Shown here: positions 20,227 through 27,842 of the stretch, in pieces
Numbering within the stretch: the first letter of the stretch is position 1
How the letters are laid out: each line of letters opens with the position of its first letter
Notes under the pieces: generated by a model
Told to the model about the DNA's origin: nothing
Databases searched by the model: none
The model's input: the letters and a program-made list of their open reading frames with translations, nothing else
Made by a program: the position numbers and the translations under genes
IMG/VR virus record: IMGVR_UViG_3300025120_000241
Location: 1-34,604 of that record
Origin: a virus
Length of the DNA stretch: 34,604 bases
Direction: 5' to 3' (one strand)

Positions 20227-20553
20227 ATGAAGAAAGTAATCCAAGACCAGCTATGGAACGGCAACGTCAATCGCGTTTATACGGATGGCGATACGGTGAT
20301 TTCCGAGGACGTAAAGCCTGCAAAACAGGTGCAAGCAATCCTCGACAGTAACGCAGAGTTGCGTAATCACGCCGTTATTAACAAGCAGGCGCGTGGCCGA
20401 TTAGTAGCACGCATCCCTGACACCATGCATAGGGAATGGAAGAAAGAGTGGCAGACCAAGTACCGGCAAGATTGGACTTGGCGCACCTATCTAAGCATGA
20501 AATTAAACAGCCGAGAAAACAGCTATCTGAAGCTGATTAACGGAAAAATCTGA
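20227..20553 (+). CDS. Conserved phage protein between coat and adaptor
   Basis: A 108-residue protein starting at ATG 20227, whose stop overlaps the next ATG. The N-terminal half is strand-like (VNRVYTDGDTVISEDVKPA), followed by V-Q-A-I-L-D-S-N-A-E-L-R, a central R-G-R-L-V-A-R-I-P, and a W-rich basic end (EWKKEWQTKYRQDW) finishing in Y-L-K-L-I-N-G-K. Similar small proteins with an I-L-x-x-N and a Y-L-K-T/L end occur in podoviruses between coat and tail genes. Function unknown. Confidence 0.7.
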   Translation: MKKVIQDQLWNGNVNRVYTDGDTVISEDVKPAKQVQAILDSNAELRNHAVINKQARGRLVARIPDTMHREWKKEWQTKYRQDWTWRTYLSMKLNSRENSYLKLINGKI

Positions 20554-21176
20554 TGACCACATACGCAACGCTTAAAAGCGACATCACTGAGTACATGGCT
20601 CGCAGCGACATCACCGACGCGCTCAAGGCGACGTTTGTGCGTCTGGCCGAGGCTGAGATTCGCAGAAGCGTGCGTATTGGTGCGATGGAAGTGACAGACA
20701 CCTCGTTTGCAGTGAGCAGCCAATCGACTGCGCTGCCTACCGGGTTTATCGCAATGCGAAGCCTGTCAAACAACACACAGAACAAGCGCGAAATGGACTA
20801 TCTGCCGCCTGCACGATTGCGCAGCAGTAAGGTAATGGACATCGGCTCGCAGACCCCAACAGCGTACACAATCGAAGGCACCAACCTGGTTGTGGCCCCA
20901 ACGCCCAGTGCTGGGACAACGCTTACGATGGTGTATTACAAAGCCTTTGATGCGCTCTCAGCGGACTCTGACACCAACGTGCTGTTATCTACCTATTACG
21001 ACGTTTACCTCTATGGCGCGCTTAGAGCGGCGTCTGAGTGGGCGTTAGAGCCTGATGCCGAGGGCCGTTATACGCAAAAGTTTCTGGCCGTTATTGAGCA
21101 GACGAATCAAGAGGAACGCTGGTCGAGGGTGAGTGGTTCTGCATTATTCAGAACCGGCGGCATGGGTACACCATGA
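20553..21176 (+). CDS. Head-to-tail adaptor protein
   Basis: A 207-residue protein, overlapping neighbours by one and four bases. The N-terminus T-T-Y-A-T-L-K-S-D-I-T-E-Y-M-A-R-S-D is followed by F-V-R-L-A-E-A-E-I-R-R-S-V-R. The centre contains L-P-T-G-F-I-A-M-R-S-L, Y-T-I-E-G-T-N-L and T-M-V-Y-Y-K. The order matches adaptors (gp6- or SU10-type) that sit between portal and tail hub in podoviruses. It probably forms a ring below the portal. Confidence 0.82.
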   Translation: MTTYATLKSDITEYMARSDITDALKATFVRLAEAEIRRSVRIGAMEVTDTSFAVSSQSTALPTGFIAMRSLSNNTQNKREMDYLPPARLRSSKVMDIGSQTPTAYTIEGTNLVVAPTPSAGTTLTMVYYKAFDALSADSDTNVLLSTYYDVYLYGALRAASEWALEPDAEGRYTQKFLAVIEQTNQEERWSRVSGSALFRTGGMGTP

Positions 21177-22633
21177 CCAAGATGATCTTTGGCGAGTGGT
21201 TGCCAGATCAACCGGCGCTCGATAATCCGGGCGCGACCATTGCTAAGAACGTGCTGCCTTATGTGCGCACTTATGGCTCGTTTAAGAGTCTGCAATCGTT
21301 TTCTACTGCACTGAGCGCGGCGTGTGTGGGGTCTGTAACCGTCAAGGACAGTGCGGGCACCATCCATAACCATGCGGGTTCTGGCACTAAAATAGAGGCG
21401 TTATCGGCCACTAAAACGTGGGCCAATATCAGCAAGAGCGGCAACTATGTCGGTGCCAGTTCTTGGCGTTGGGGCCGGTTTGGTGATCGCATGATCGCTG
21501 TGGCTCCGGGGATTGCTCCGCAGTATTACGACCTAACAACATCCAGCACTTATTTGGATTTACCTGGTTCGCCGCCAAAAGCCGAAAGCATTGCGACCAT
21601 TCGTAACTTCTTGGTGTTGGGCAACATCAACGACGGTTCGCCAAGGCCGAACCGATTGAACTGGTCGGGCTATAACAATACCGAGCTATGGACTGCGAGC
21701 ATTGCTACGCAGTCAGACACAAGAGATTTAGAGGGCGACGGTGGCGATATTCAAGCCATCGTTCCAGGAGGTTACGGCGTCGTGTTCCAAGAGAACTCAA
21801 TATGGACGATGACGTATGCAGGCCCGCCGACGATATTTAGATTAAACGAGGTCGAAGAAGGTCGAGGCACGCCAGCACCCGATAGTGTGTGTTGGTCAGG
21901 ATCAACGATCTACTACTTGGGTCAAGACGGGTTTTATGCCTTCACCGGCCAAGGCTCGCGTCCGATTGGCGCTGAGAAGATCGACCGCTGGTTCTTTGAA
22001 ACCGCAGACGAGAATTCTGTGCGCTTTGTGCGCGGTGTTGTTGATCGACGTAACCGCATGGTCATTTGGTCGTTCAGATCAAGCAGCACGCTGGACTACA
22101 ACGATTACCTGTTGATCTACAACTGGGCTGCGGACAAGTGGTCGTACTGCCAGGTCAACACTGAGGTGATCTCTGAGTACCTGACAACGGACTACAACCT
22201 TGACCAATTAGACACGCCACTGCCCAACGGCATCGATACCGATTCGATCCCCGTCGACTCCGAAGCGTTTAGAGGTGGTCGGGTGTCTATGGCCGCGTTT
22301 GGTACAGACCACAAGATGGGTACGTTCAACGGTACATCGCTTAACGCCGAGCTAGAGACAAAAGAGATCGCAGACCCTAGTGGCAATACGTTGGTGCTTA
22401 CCGGCGTCAGGCCGTTAGTGGATGGCGCAAGCGCGACAGTGACAGTGCAGAGCGGCACGCGCACAAACCAGAACGAGAATTATCAGTATGGCTTGTCTCA
22501 GGCGCAGAACACGCTGGGCAAGATGAGTTTTAGAAACAAGGCGCGGTATCACCGCATTAGGGTCAACACGACGGGCGAGTTTAACGACGCCTTTGGTGTG
22601 GATATTGACGTATCGCTTGGAGGCAAACGGTAA
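21173..22633 (+). CDS. Tail hub / packaged-DNA stabilisation protein, P22 gp10-like
   Basis: A 486-residue protein. The start M-T-K-M-I-F-G-E-W-L-P-D-Q-P-A-L, then N-P-G-A-T-I-A-K-N-V-L-P is typical of phage stabilisation proteins. Repeated W/G/D blocks look like beta-propeller blades: W-R-W-G-R-F-G-D-R-M-I-A-V, R-N-F-L-V-L-G-N-I, P-G-G-Y-G-V-V-F-Q-E-N-S-I-W, I-Y-Y-L-G-Q-D-G-F-Y. The C-terminal part is strand-rich. It would close the channel below the adaptor and carry fibres. Confidence 0.88.
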   Translation: MTKMIFGEWLPDQPALDNPGATIAKNVLPYVRTYGSFKSLQSFSTALSAACVGSVTVKDSAGTIHNHAGSGTKIEALSATKTWANISKSGNYVGASSWRWGRFGDRMIAVAPGIAPQYYDLTTSSTYLDLPGSPPKAESIATIRNFLVLGNINDGSPRPNRLNWSGYNNTELWTASIATQSDTRDLEGDGGDIQAIVPGGYGVVFQENSIWTMTYAGPPTIFRLNEVEEGRGTPAPDSVCWSGSTIYYLGQDGFYAFTGQGSRPIGAEKIDRWFFETADENSVRFVRGVVDRRNRMVIWSFRSSSTLDYNDYLLIYNWAADKWSYCQVNTEVISEYLTTDYNLDQLDTPLPNGIDTDSIPVDSEAFRGGRVSMAAFGTDHKMGTFNGTSLNAELETKEIADPSGNTLVLTGVRPLVDGASATVTVQSGTRTNQNENYQYGLSQAQNTLGKMSFRNKARYHRIRVNTTGEFNDAFGVDIDVSLGGKR

Positions 22634-25401
22634 TGCCGGGTAGCAACAATACAGAAGCAGAAGACGAAGACGACAATGTAAATCCGTATGCCGGTAGCCC
22701 AGAAGACGTCGCCGAATACATTGAAAAAAACAACATCCCCGGCCCTGTCTGGATGGAAGAAATCGCAGATGCAGATGATTTAGCAGCAATCCAAGACGCG
22801 CTTGCGAACATTGCCAACCAGCCAACTGTGGAGGCGCCTCCCCAACAAGGGCCACCGTTGCCTTCCGACTATACGCCACCAAGCGTAGGCGCAGCGCCAC
22901 AGCTTCCGTCGACAGGTGGCACAACAAACCCTTATACGCCGCCACCAGTTGTTGATCCGACAGTAAATCCTGACGTTGATTCAAATGTGATACCGGGATC
23001 GGGCAGCATTTATTCGGGAAGCGTGGGCGCAGGTTTTGGAACCTTTATTCCAATAAGCGCAATTCAAGGCCAGTTAGATGATCTGCGGCAGGACGATCTT
23101 GATGCTTATAACGCCATCATGGGCAACGTAACGCCTACTGGAACCGTGGAAATTAATGAAGATACGTTAGCGGCAATTGAGGCAATGCAAGGGTATGCAG
23201 ATGCGCCGGGCCAAACAATCGCAGAGAAGCCCGGAGAAGTAGAGGCAACGCCAGACACTAACCCACAGCTACCAGCCGACGAACAGGATGTTAACAGCAC
23301 GGTTGCCCAACAACTCCCAGACGATTGGGAGCTAGACATTAAGCTGATTTTGGACGCTTTAGAGTCGGGTGATGAGGCGGCAGCGGCACAAGCCATTGCG
23401 AACGCTCAAAATACAGCAGCGACACAAAAGGCAGTTGCAGATGCGTCTACTACAACGCAAGAGGCCGTAACGGGCGCTGCGGGCGAAACGCAAGAAGTCG
23501 TGACGACTACAGCAGGCCAAACGCAGGATGCGGTCAGTGGAGCAGCAGGCGAAACCCAAGACGTTGTAACAACTGCCGCTGGTCAGACGCAGGATGCAGT
23601 TAGTGCGGCAGCAGGTGAGACACAAGATGTTGTGACGACTACTGCGGGAGAGACTCAAGACGCAATTGCTACGTTGCAAGAAGCAATTAACGCAGGTGCC
23701 TTAACCTTTGAGGAATTGGTTGCGTCTGGCTTCTTAGACGTTACCGAAACTTTTGCCGATACCTACGAGGATTTAGCGACACAGATAGAAACCGGCCAGA
23801 CAGATTTGGCAACTGCTATTGATAATGGCCTTGCGTCAGTTAACACCGACATAGCGGATCAATTTGGCGACGTTACAACTGGCTTAGAAGGCGTTGCGGA
23901 GGGTGTCACCGAGACACAACAAGCGGTAGAAGATACTGCCGGTGAAACGCAAGCGGCGGTTGGGGAAGCGGCGAGCGAGACACAAGACGTCGTTACGACA
24001 ACGGCTGGCGATACGCAAGACACGGTAACGACCACTGCCGGTGAAACGCAGGATGTGGTCACTACATCGGCGGGCGAGACTCAGGATGTTGTCAATACGG
24101 CGGCTGGAGAAACGCAAGACGTTGTTACTACCTCAGCAGGCGAAACTCAAGAGGCCGTCCAGAAAGCGGCTGAAACCACTGACGAGGCGATTAAGACATT
24201 AGCCAGTGCAATGGGCGTCACTCAAGACGAGATCAAAGAAGCCGTAAACAACGGCAACACTCAAGTGATAGAGGGTCTGGCTGAGATTGAAACCTTGCTA
24301 ACGGAAGCGGACAGCGCCATAGAAGCCGTGGCCGAACAAGTAGGGCTGACCGGCGAAGAACTGACCAAGGTGATCCAAGACGGTGACGCATCAGTCGTGC
24401 AAGGATTGGCAGATATAGAAGCTGTTTTAGATCAGTTACCAGAACCGATAGCCGAAGCGTTGGAGCCGTATTTTACTGCTCTTAGCGAAGGTATAACGAC
24501 GCTAACCTCAGACCAAGAAAAAAGTCTGCAAAGCATATTGGAAACGCTTGGTGAGATGAACGTGCCTGTTGTTTCGGCTATTGCTGATTCTACGGCTGAC
24601 ACTATTGGGGCAATAACAGGCGTCAAGGACGTACTTTTAGGAATGGGCGAAGCGGTGTATGACCGCCTTTTCAAACCTAGAGAGCCAGGGGATGCGATAA
24701 CCGCAGATGAATACGCCGCAGATTTAGCGGGCGCTGCAAGCATAGATCGAACTGGCGCTGGCCTTGGTAGTGGTGGCTCAAGCGTCATAGGCGGTACGGG
24801 CAGTGGCGGCACAGGTGGTGGGTCTGGTGCTGGCAGTCGTGACCCGGTAAACATCACCGATTACATATCGGTAGATAACGACACACAAACGGGATCGGGC
24901 GGCGGGAACGTCAGCACTGATCCTACGAGCGGAGAAGGCGCGCAGAGCAATGCGTTCACAAGGCCGGTGCCGATTGCTAACCAAGAGTTGTTTGGTGGCT
25001 ATATGGGCCAAGCGCAGCGTCTCAGCGGTACGTTAGACACTTATCCGCAATTGCAGCGGCAAGCGAGCGAGCAGTATGGCGCACAAGTCGCGTCAGAATT
25101 TCCAGCCCTCAATCAAGATCAGCAAGGCGCATTTGCGCAATACGTTACCGCGAAGGTGCAGGCCAAGGCAGGCATTGGGCAAGACCCTGGCTTCTTGCCA
25201 TACGACATATACAACAAAGTTGCCCCGCGACTGTCTGAGGTGCTGGGCGACATTGGTTATTACCAATACTCAAGCGGTCGTCGCATCCCCGGCTTTATGA
25301 ACTATATGCCTGACTATCAGGACTCTATGTTTAACCGCCAGGACATCGGCACTGATCCGCTTCCGGGCGGGCCTCCACCAACGCAACCTGGCTTCGTATG
25401 A
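22633..25401 (+). CDS. Large structural protein with 11-residue repeats
   Basis: A 922-residue acidic protein. Residues 1-260 are P/N/D-rich. Residues about 274-346 and 424-513 consist of tandem 11-residue units such as A-A-G-E-T-Q-D-V-V-T-T, matched by 33-base DNA repeats. Such hendecads usually form extended amphipathic or right-handed coiled-coil helices. The section 514-680 is helical. A glycine linker rich in G/S/T follows at about 710-740, then a C-terminal domain with A-F-A-Q-Y-V-T-A-K-V-Q-A-K-A-G. Its location between tail hub and ejection proteins suggests an internal or ejected protein. No known family identified. Confidence 0.7.
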   Translation: MPGSNNTEAEDEDDNVNPYAGSPEDVAEYIEKNNIPGPVWMEEIADADDLAAIQDALANIANQPTVEAPPQQGPPLPSDYTPPSVGAAPQLPSTGGTTNPYTPPPVVDPTVNPDVDSNVIPGSGSIYSGSVGAGFGTFIPISAIQGQLDDLRQDDLDAYNAIMGNVTPTGTVEINEDTLAAIEAMQGYADAPGQTIAEKPGEVEATPDTNPQLPADEQDVNSTVAQQLPDDWELDIKLILDALESGDEAAAAQAIANAQNTAATQKAVADASTTTQEAVTGAAGETQEVVTTTAGQTQDAVSGAAGETQDVVTTAAGQTQDAVSAAAGETQDVVTTTAGETQDAIATLQEAINAGALTFEELVASGFLDVTETFADTYEDLATQIETGQTDLATAIDNGLASVNTDIADQFGDVTTGLEGVAEGVTETQQAVEDTAGETQAAVGEAASETQDVVTTTAGDTQDTVTTTAGETQDVVTTSAGETQDVVNTAAGETQDVVTTSAGETQEAVQKAAETTDEAIKTLASAMGVTQDEIKEAVNNGNTQVIEGLAEIETLLTEADSAIEAVAEQVGLTGEELTKVIQDGDASVVQGLADIEAVLDQLPEPIAEALEPYFTALSEGITTLTSDQEKSLQSILETLGEMNVPVVSAIADSTADTIGAITGVKDVLLGMGEAVYDRLFKPREPGDAITADEYAADLAGAASIDRTGAGLGSGGSSVIGGTGSGGTGGGSGAGSRDPVNITDYISVDNDTQTGSGGGNVSTDPTSGEGAQSNAFTRPVPIANQELFGGYMGQAQRLSGTLDTYPQLQRQASEQYGAQVASEFPALNQDQQGAFAQYVTAKVQAKAGIGQDPGFLPYDIYNKVAPRLSEVLGDIGYYQYSSGRRIPGFMNYMPDYQDSMFNRQDIGTDPLPGGPPPTQPGFV
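23455..24170 (+). repeat. Two arrays of 33-bp coding repeats
   Basis: Inside the 922-residue gene, 33-base units run at 23455-23670 and 23905-24170. Equivalent ACGCAAG/ACGCAGG/ACCCAAG starts at 23488, 23521 and 23554 show the exact 33-base step. Units differ at many third positions while keeping the G-E-T-Q-D-V-V pattern, so the protein repeat appears to be under selection. Confidence 0.85.
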
Positions 25402-25802
25402 CAAAAGTTTTTGCGGTTTCCCCGCAGCACTTACCGGCGGTTTGGCCTAAAGCCAGCGAACAAATTGAGCGCGCTAACAATATAAGCGAGACAGGTTTCA
25501 CGATGGACGATCTGCGTGAAAAGATCGCAGATGGTCGCAACCAGCTTTGGGTAATTGATAACGGCGCGGCGTCAGCGATTACGTCTGTTGTGAGTTATCC
25601 ACAGCACAAGTGCGTGAAAGTGACGTATCTAGGCGGCGACAACATGAAAGATTGGTTCGTTCCGTTTGTTGAAAAGATCGAAGAATTTGGGCGCAGCCAA
25701 GGCTGCAAGTTTATTGAAACGGCTGGGCGTAAGGGGTGGGAGCGTATGTGCAAACCACTAGGCGCAAAACTTGAATTCATAGTTTTAAGAAAGGCACTGT
25801 AA
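25398..25802 (+). CDS. GNAT-fold-like protein
   Basis: A 134-residue protein overlapping both neighbours by a few bases. It resembles GNAT-fold proteins seen in podovirus tail operons: L-W-V-I-D-N-G-A-A-S-A-I-T-S, V-K-V-T-Y-L-G-G-D-N-M, F-V-E-K-I-E-E-F-G-R, then G-C-K-F-I-E-T-A-G-R-K-G-W-E-R and a C-terminal strand with V-L-R-K. The G-R-x-G-W-x-R near the end is a recurrent hallmark. A classical acetyl-CoA Q/R-x-x-G-x-G/A loop is not obvious. Enzyme activity is therefore uncertain; it may be structural. Confidence 0.7.
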   Translation: MTKVFAVSPQHLPAVWPKASEQIERANNISETGFTMDDLREKIADGRNQLWVIDNGAASAITSVVSYPQHKCVKVTYLGGDNMKDWFVPFVEKIEEFGRSQGCKFIETAGRKGWERMCKPLGAKLEFIVLRKAL

Positions 25803-26665
25803 TGACAGATTTTTGGGAAAAAGACGAAGGCAGCGAGGTGCAAACCTCATTAGCCGGTTACATCGAACCGTATGCAAAAGCCGGTATTGCTGGGGCGTCT
25901 GAGCTGTATCAATCAGGTGGCCCACAATTCTACCCTGACGCAACTTATACACCGTTTGCGAACCAAACCGAGCGCGGTTTGCAGATGTTGGAGAATCGCG
26001 GCACGCCATCGCAGACCACAAACCTTGGCACGCTGGTAGACAATACGCTTACAGGCGACTACCTCGATCCAACAACCAACCCGTACCTCACGCAAACGTA
26101 TAACCAAGCAGCGGGTGAGCTAACGGATACGTTTACAAATACAGTGTTGCCCGCTCTATCTGCGCAGTTTGGCGGTGCAGGCGGTTCCAACTCACAGATC
26201 CAAGGTCAGATCGCAACTAACGCGGCAGGCAAGCTGTCTGACTCATTAGCGAAGTTGCAGACCAACCTTTACGGTCAGAATTATCAAACGGAGCGTGCGC
26301 GGCAGATGCAAGCCGGGGGCATGGTGCCTATGTACAACCAAGTCGCGCAGCAGCCAATTATGGATCAGTTGCAAGTGGGAAGTGCTGTCGAAGGCAAGGC
26401 GCGTGAGGTGCTGGGCGACGAGATTAATCGCTTTAACTACTACCAGACGCGACCAGAGGTCAACTTGCAAAACTACTTGCGCAACATCAGCGGCAGCTTT
26501 CCAACGCAGCAGACCATCCCAACCAGCGGGCTGGCCTCGACGCTTGGTGGTGCTGCAACGCTTGGCAGTTTATTTAACTCATTCCAAGGCGAGGACAACG
26601 ACGACCCAACAGCGGGTTACGTCGGTACTGGCTTGGGCGCATTAATCGGCTTACTCGGAGGCTAG
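25802..26665 (+). CDS. Ejection-type internal virion protein
   Basis: A 287-residue protein. N-terminal F-W-E-K-D-E, then Y-I-E-P-Y-A-K, P-Q-F-Y-P-D-A-T-Y-T-P-F. The centre is Q/N-rich with T-N-P-Y-L-T-Q-T-Y-N-Q-A, F-G-G-A-G-G-S-N-S-Q-I-Q-G. The C-terminus is G/A-rich and hydrophobic (GLASTLGGAATLGSLF and YVGTGLGALIGLLGG), suggesting insertion into membranes. This layout is common to short ejection proteins of podoviruses. Exact role inferred. Confidence 0.75.
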   Translation: MTDFWEKDEGSEVQTSLAGYIEPYAKAGIAGASELYQSGGPQFYPDATYTPFANQTERGLQMLENRGTPSQTTNLGTLVDNTLTGDYLDPTTNPYLTQTYNQAAGELTDTFTNTVLPALSAQFGGAGGSNSQIQGQIATNAAGKLSDSLAKLQTNLYGQNYQTERARQMQAGGMVPMYNQVAQQPIMDQLQVGSAVEGKAREVLGDEINRFNYYQTRPEVNLQNYLRNISGSFPTQQTIPTSGLASTLGGAATLGSLFNSFQGEDNDDPTAGYVGTGLGALIGLLGG

Positions 26666-26666
26666 T

Positions 26667-27842
26667 GTGGCAAACGAAAAACCATCAATGATAAGTCGCA
26701 TGTTCCAAGGCATGATGCAGGGCGGCGGTAAGGCTGGCTTGCTAGGCGACCCACTGTTCCAAGTCGGCATGGGCTTATTGGCTAAAGGCCAGGACAACCG
26801 CATCCCCTACGCGACTGCTGTAATGGGCGGGCTGCAAGGCGCACAAGCTGCGCAAGATCAGTCTACGCAGCGGCAGTTATTGCAAGAACAAGCAAGGCAA
26901 GCGAAGCAGCAGCAAGAACTTTACGAGCAAAACGTCAGACGCTTGTTCCCTAACACGCCCGGCGATATGGCTGCTCAACCTGTGCCGAGTCAAGTTGCTC
27001 CGGGCATGGAAATGCAAATGATGGGGCCACCGACGCCACCAACACCCAACCCAATTGCTGGCGCTTTGTTAGCTAACCCGAAAGCGGGTTCTACTGCGTT
27101 AATTGACGGGTTGTTAGGTCAGCAGTTTGGAACAGCGGATGGGAAAGGCCCGTCTGCGGTGCAAGAATATAATTTTTTTAAGACCCTAAACAAAGAACAG
27201 CAAGCAAATTATTTAAACGTAAAACGCGCGCCTCAAACGGTTGAGTTTGGCGGCGTGAATATGCGCGTTAACCCAATTACGAATGAAATTGAAGCGCCAG
27301 GCGGCATGAGTGCAAACGAATACTTTGAGCAGCAATTAAAGCTAGAAGGCAAGCGCGCGATGCAAAGCAACGAAATGGCCGTCGTGCTGGCAGATATGAA
27401 GCAAAAGGGAGCCGCCCTTAGAGAATTGCCGATTGTTGAAATTGATGTACGAGAGGCGGTGAGAGTTATTGACCAACTGCGAGTGCATCCCGGCTTAGAG
27501 GATGCTGTCGGCAACTATTTTGTTGAATCCTATGCAAACACTGAAGGCAGAAACTTTATTAACAAGTTAGACGGCTTGCGTGGCCGCAACTTCTTGCAAG
27601 CAATTGAGGCACTGAAGGGTGCTGGAACGATCACAGATATAGAGGGAGCAAAAGCAGAAGCGGCACTGCAAAGCTTGGCAACTTCTCAAACCGAGGCTGG
27701 CTTTAGAGAAAGTCTAGACGAGCTTGAGCGCGCCTTAAAAGTCGGGATTGACCAGAAGCGAATAAAAGCTGGTTTGGAGCCTTACTACATCGACCCGGAA
27801 ACCGGCGAGTTGCGAGAGGAGGGAGACACTGGTGGACTCTGA
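26667..27842 (+). CDS. DNA-transfer / ejection protein
   Basis: A 391-residue protein from GTG 26667, one base after the previous stop. The N-terminal part is G/M-rich and hydrophobic (FQGMMQGGGKAGLLGDPLFQ), then a Q/R-rich helix (QRQLLQEQARQAKQQQELYE). The C-terminal domain contains G-R-N-F-L-Q-A-I-E-A-L-K-G-A-G-T-I-T-D-I-E-G and L-A-T-S-Q-T-E-A-G-F. That domain recurs in phage pilot/ejection proteins. It ends with Y-Y-I-D-P-E-T-G. It would leave the head with DNA and form part of the transport channel. Confidence 0.78.
   Translation: MANEKPSMISRMFQGMMQGGGKAGLLGDPLFQVGMGLLAKGQDNRIPYATAVMGGLQGAQAAQDQSTQRQLLQEQARQAKQQQELYEQNVRRLFPNTPGDMAAQPVPSQVAPGMEMQMMGPPTPPTPNPIAGALLANPKAGSTALIDGLLGQQFGTADGKGPSAVQEYNFFKTLNKEQQANYLNVKRAPQTVEFGGVNMRVNPITNEIEAPGGMSANEYFEQQLKLEGKRAMQSNEMAVVLADMKQKGAALRELPIVEIDVREAVRVIDQLRVHPGLEDAVGNYFVESYANTEGRNFINKLDGLRGRNFLQAIEALKGAGTITDIEGAKAEAALQSLATSQTEAGFRESLDELERALKVGIDQKRIKAGLEPYYIDPETGELREEGDTGGL

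Noticed and set aside
23455-24170. 33-bp repeats as a CRISPR array
   Set aside because: Repeats are contiguous, in frame and encode an 11-residue protein repeat; there are no spacers or cas genes.
24432-24857. Minus-strand open frames inside the repeat, fibre and ejection genes
   Set aside because: They mirror the codon pattern of long plus-strand genes, lack ribosome sites and show repetitive low-complexity products.
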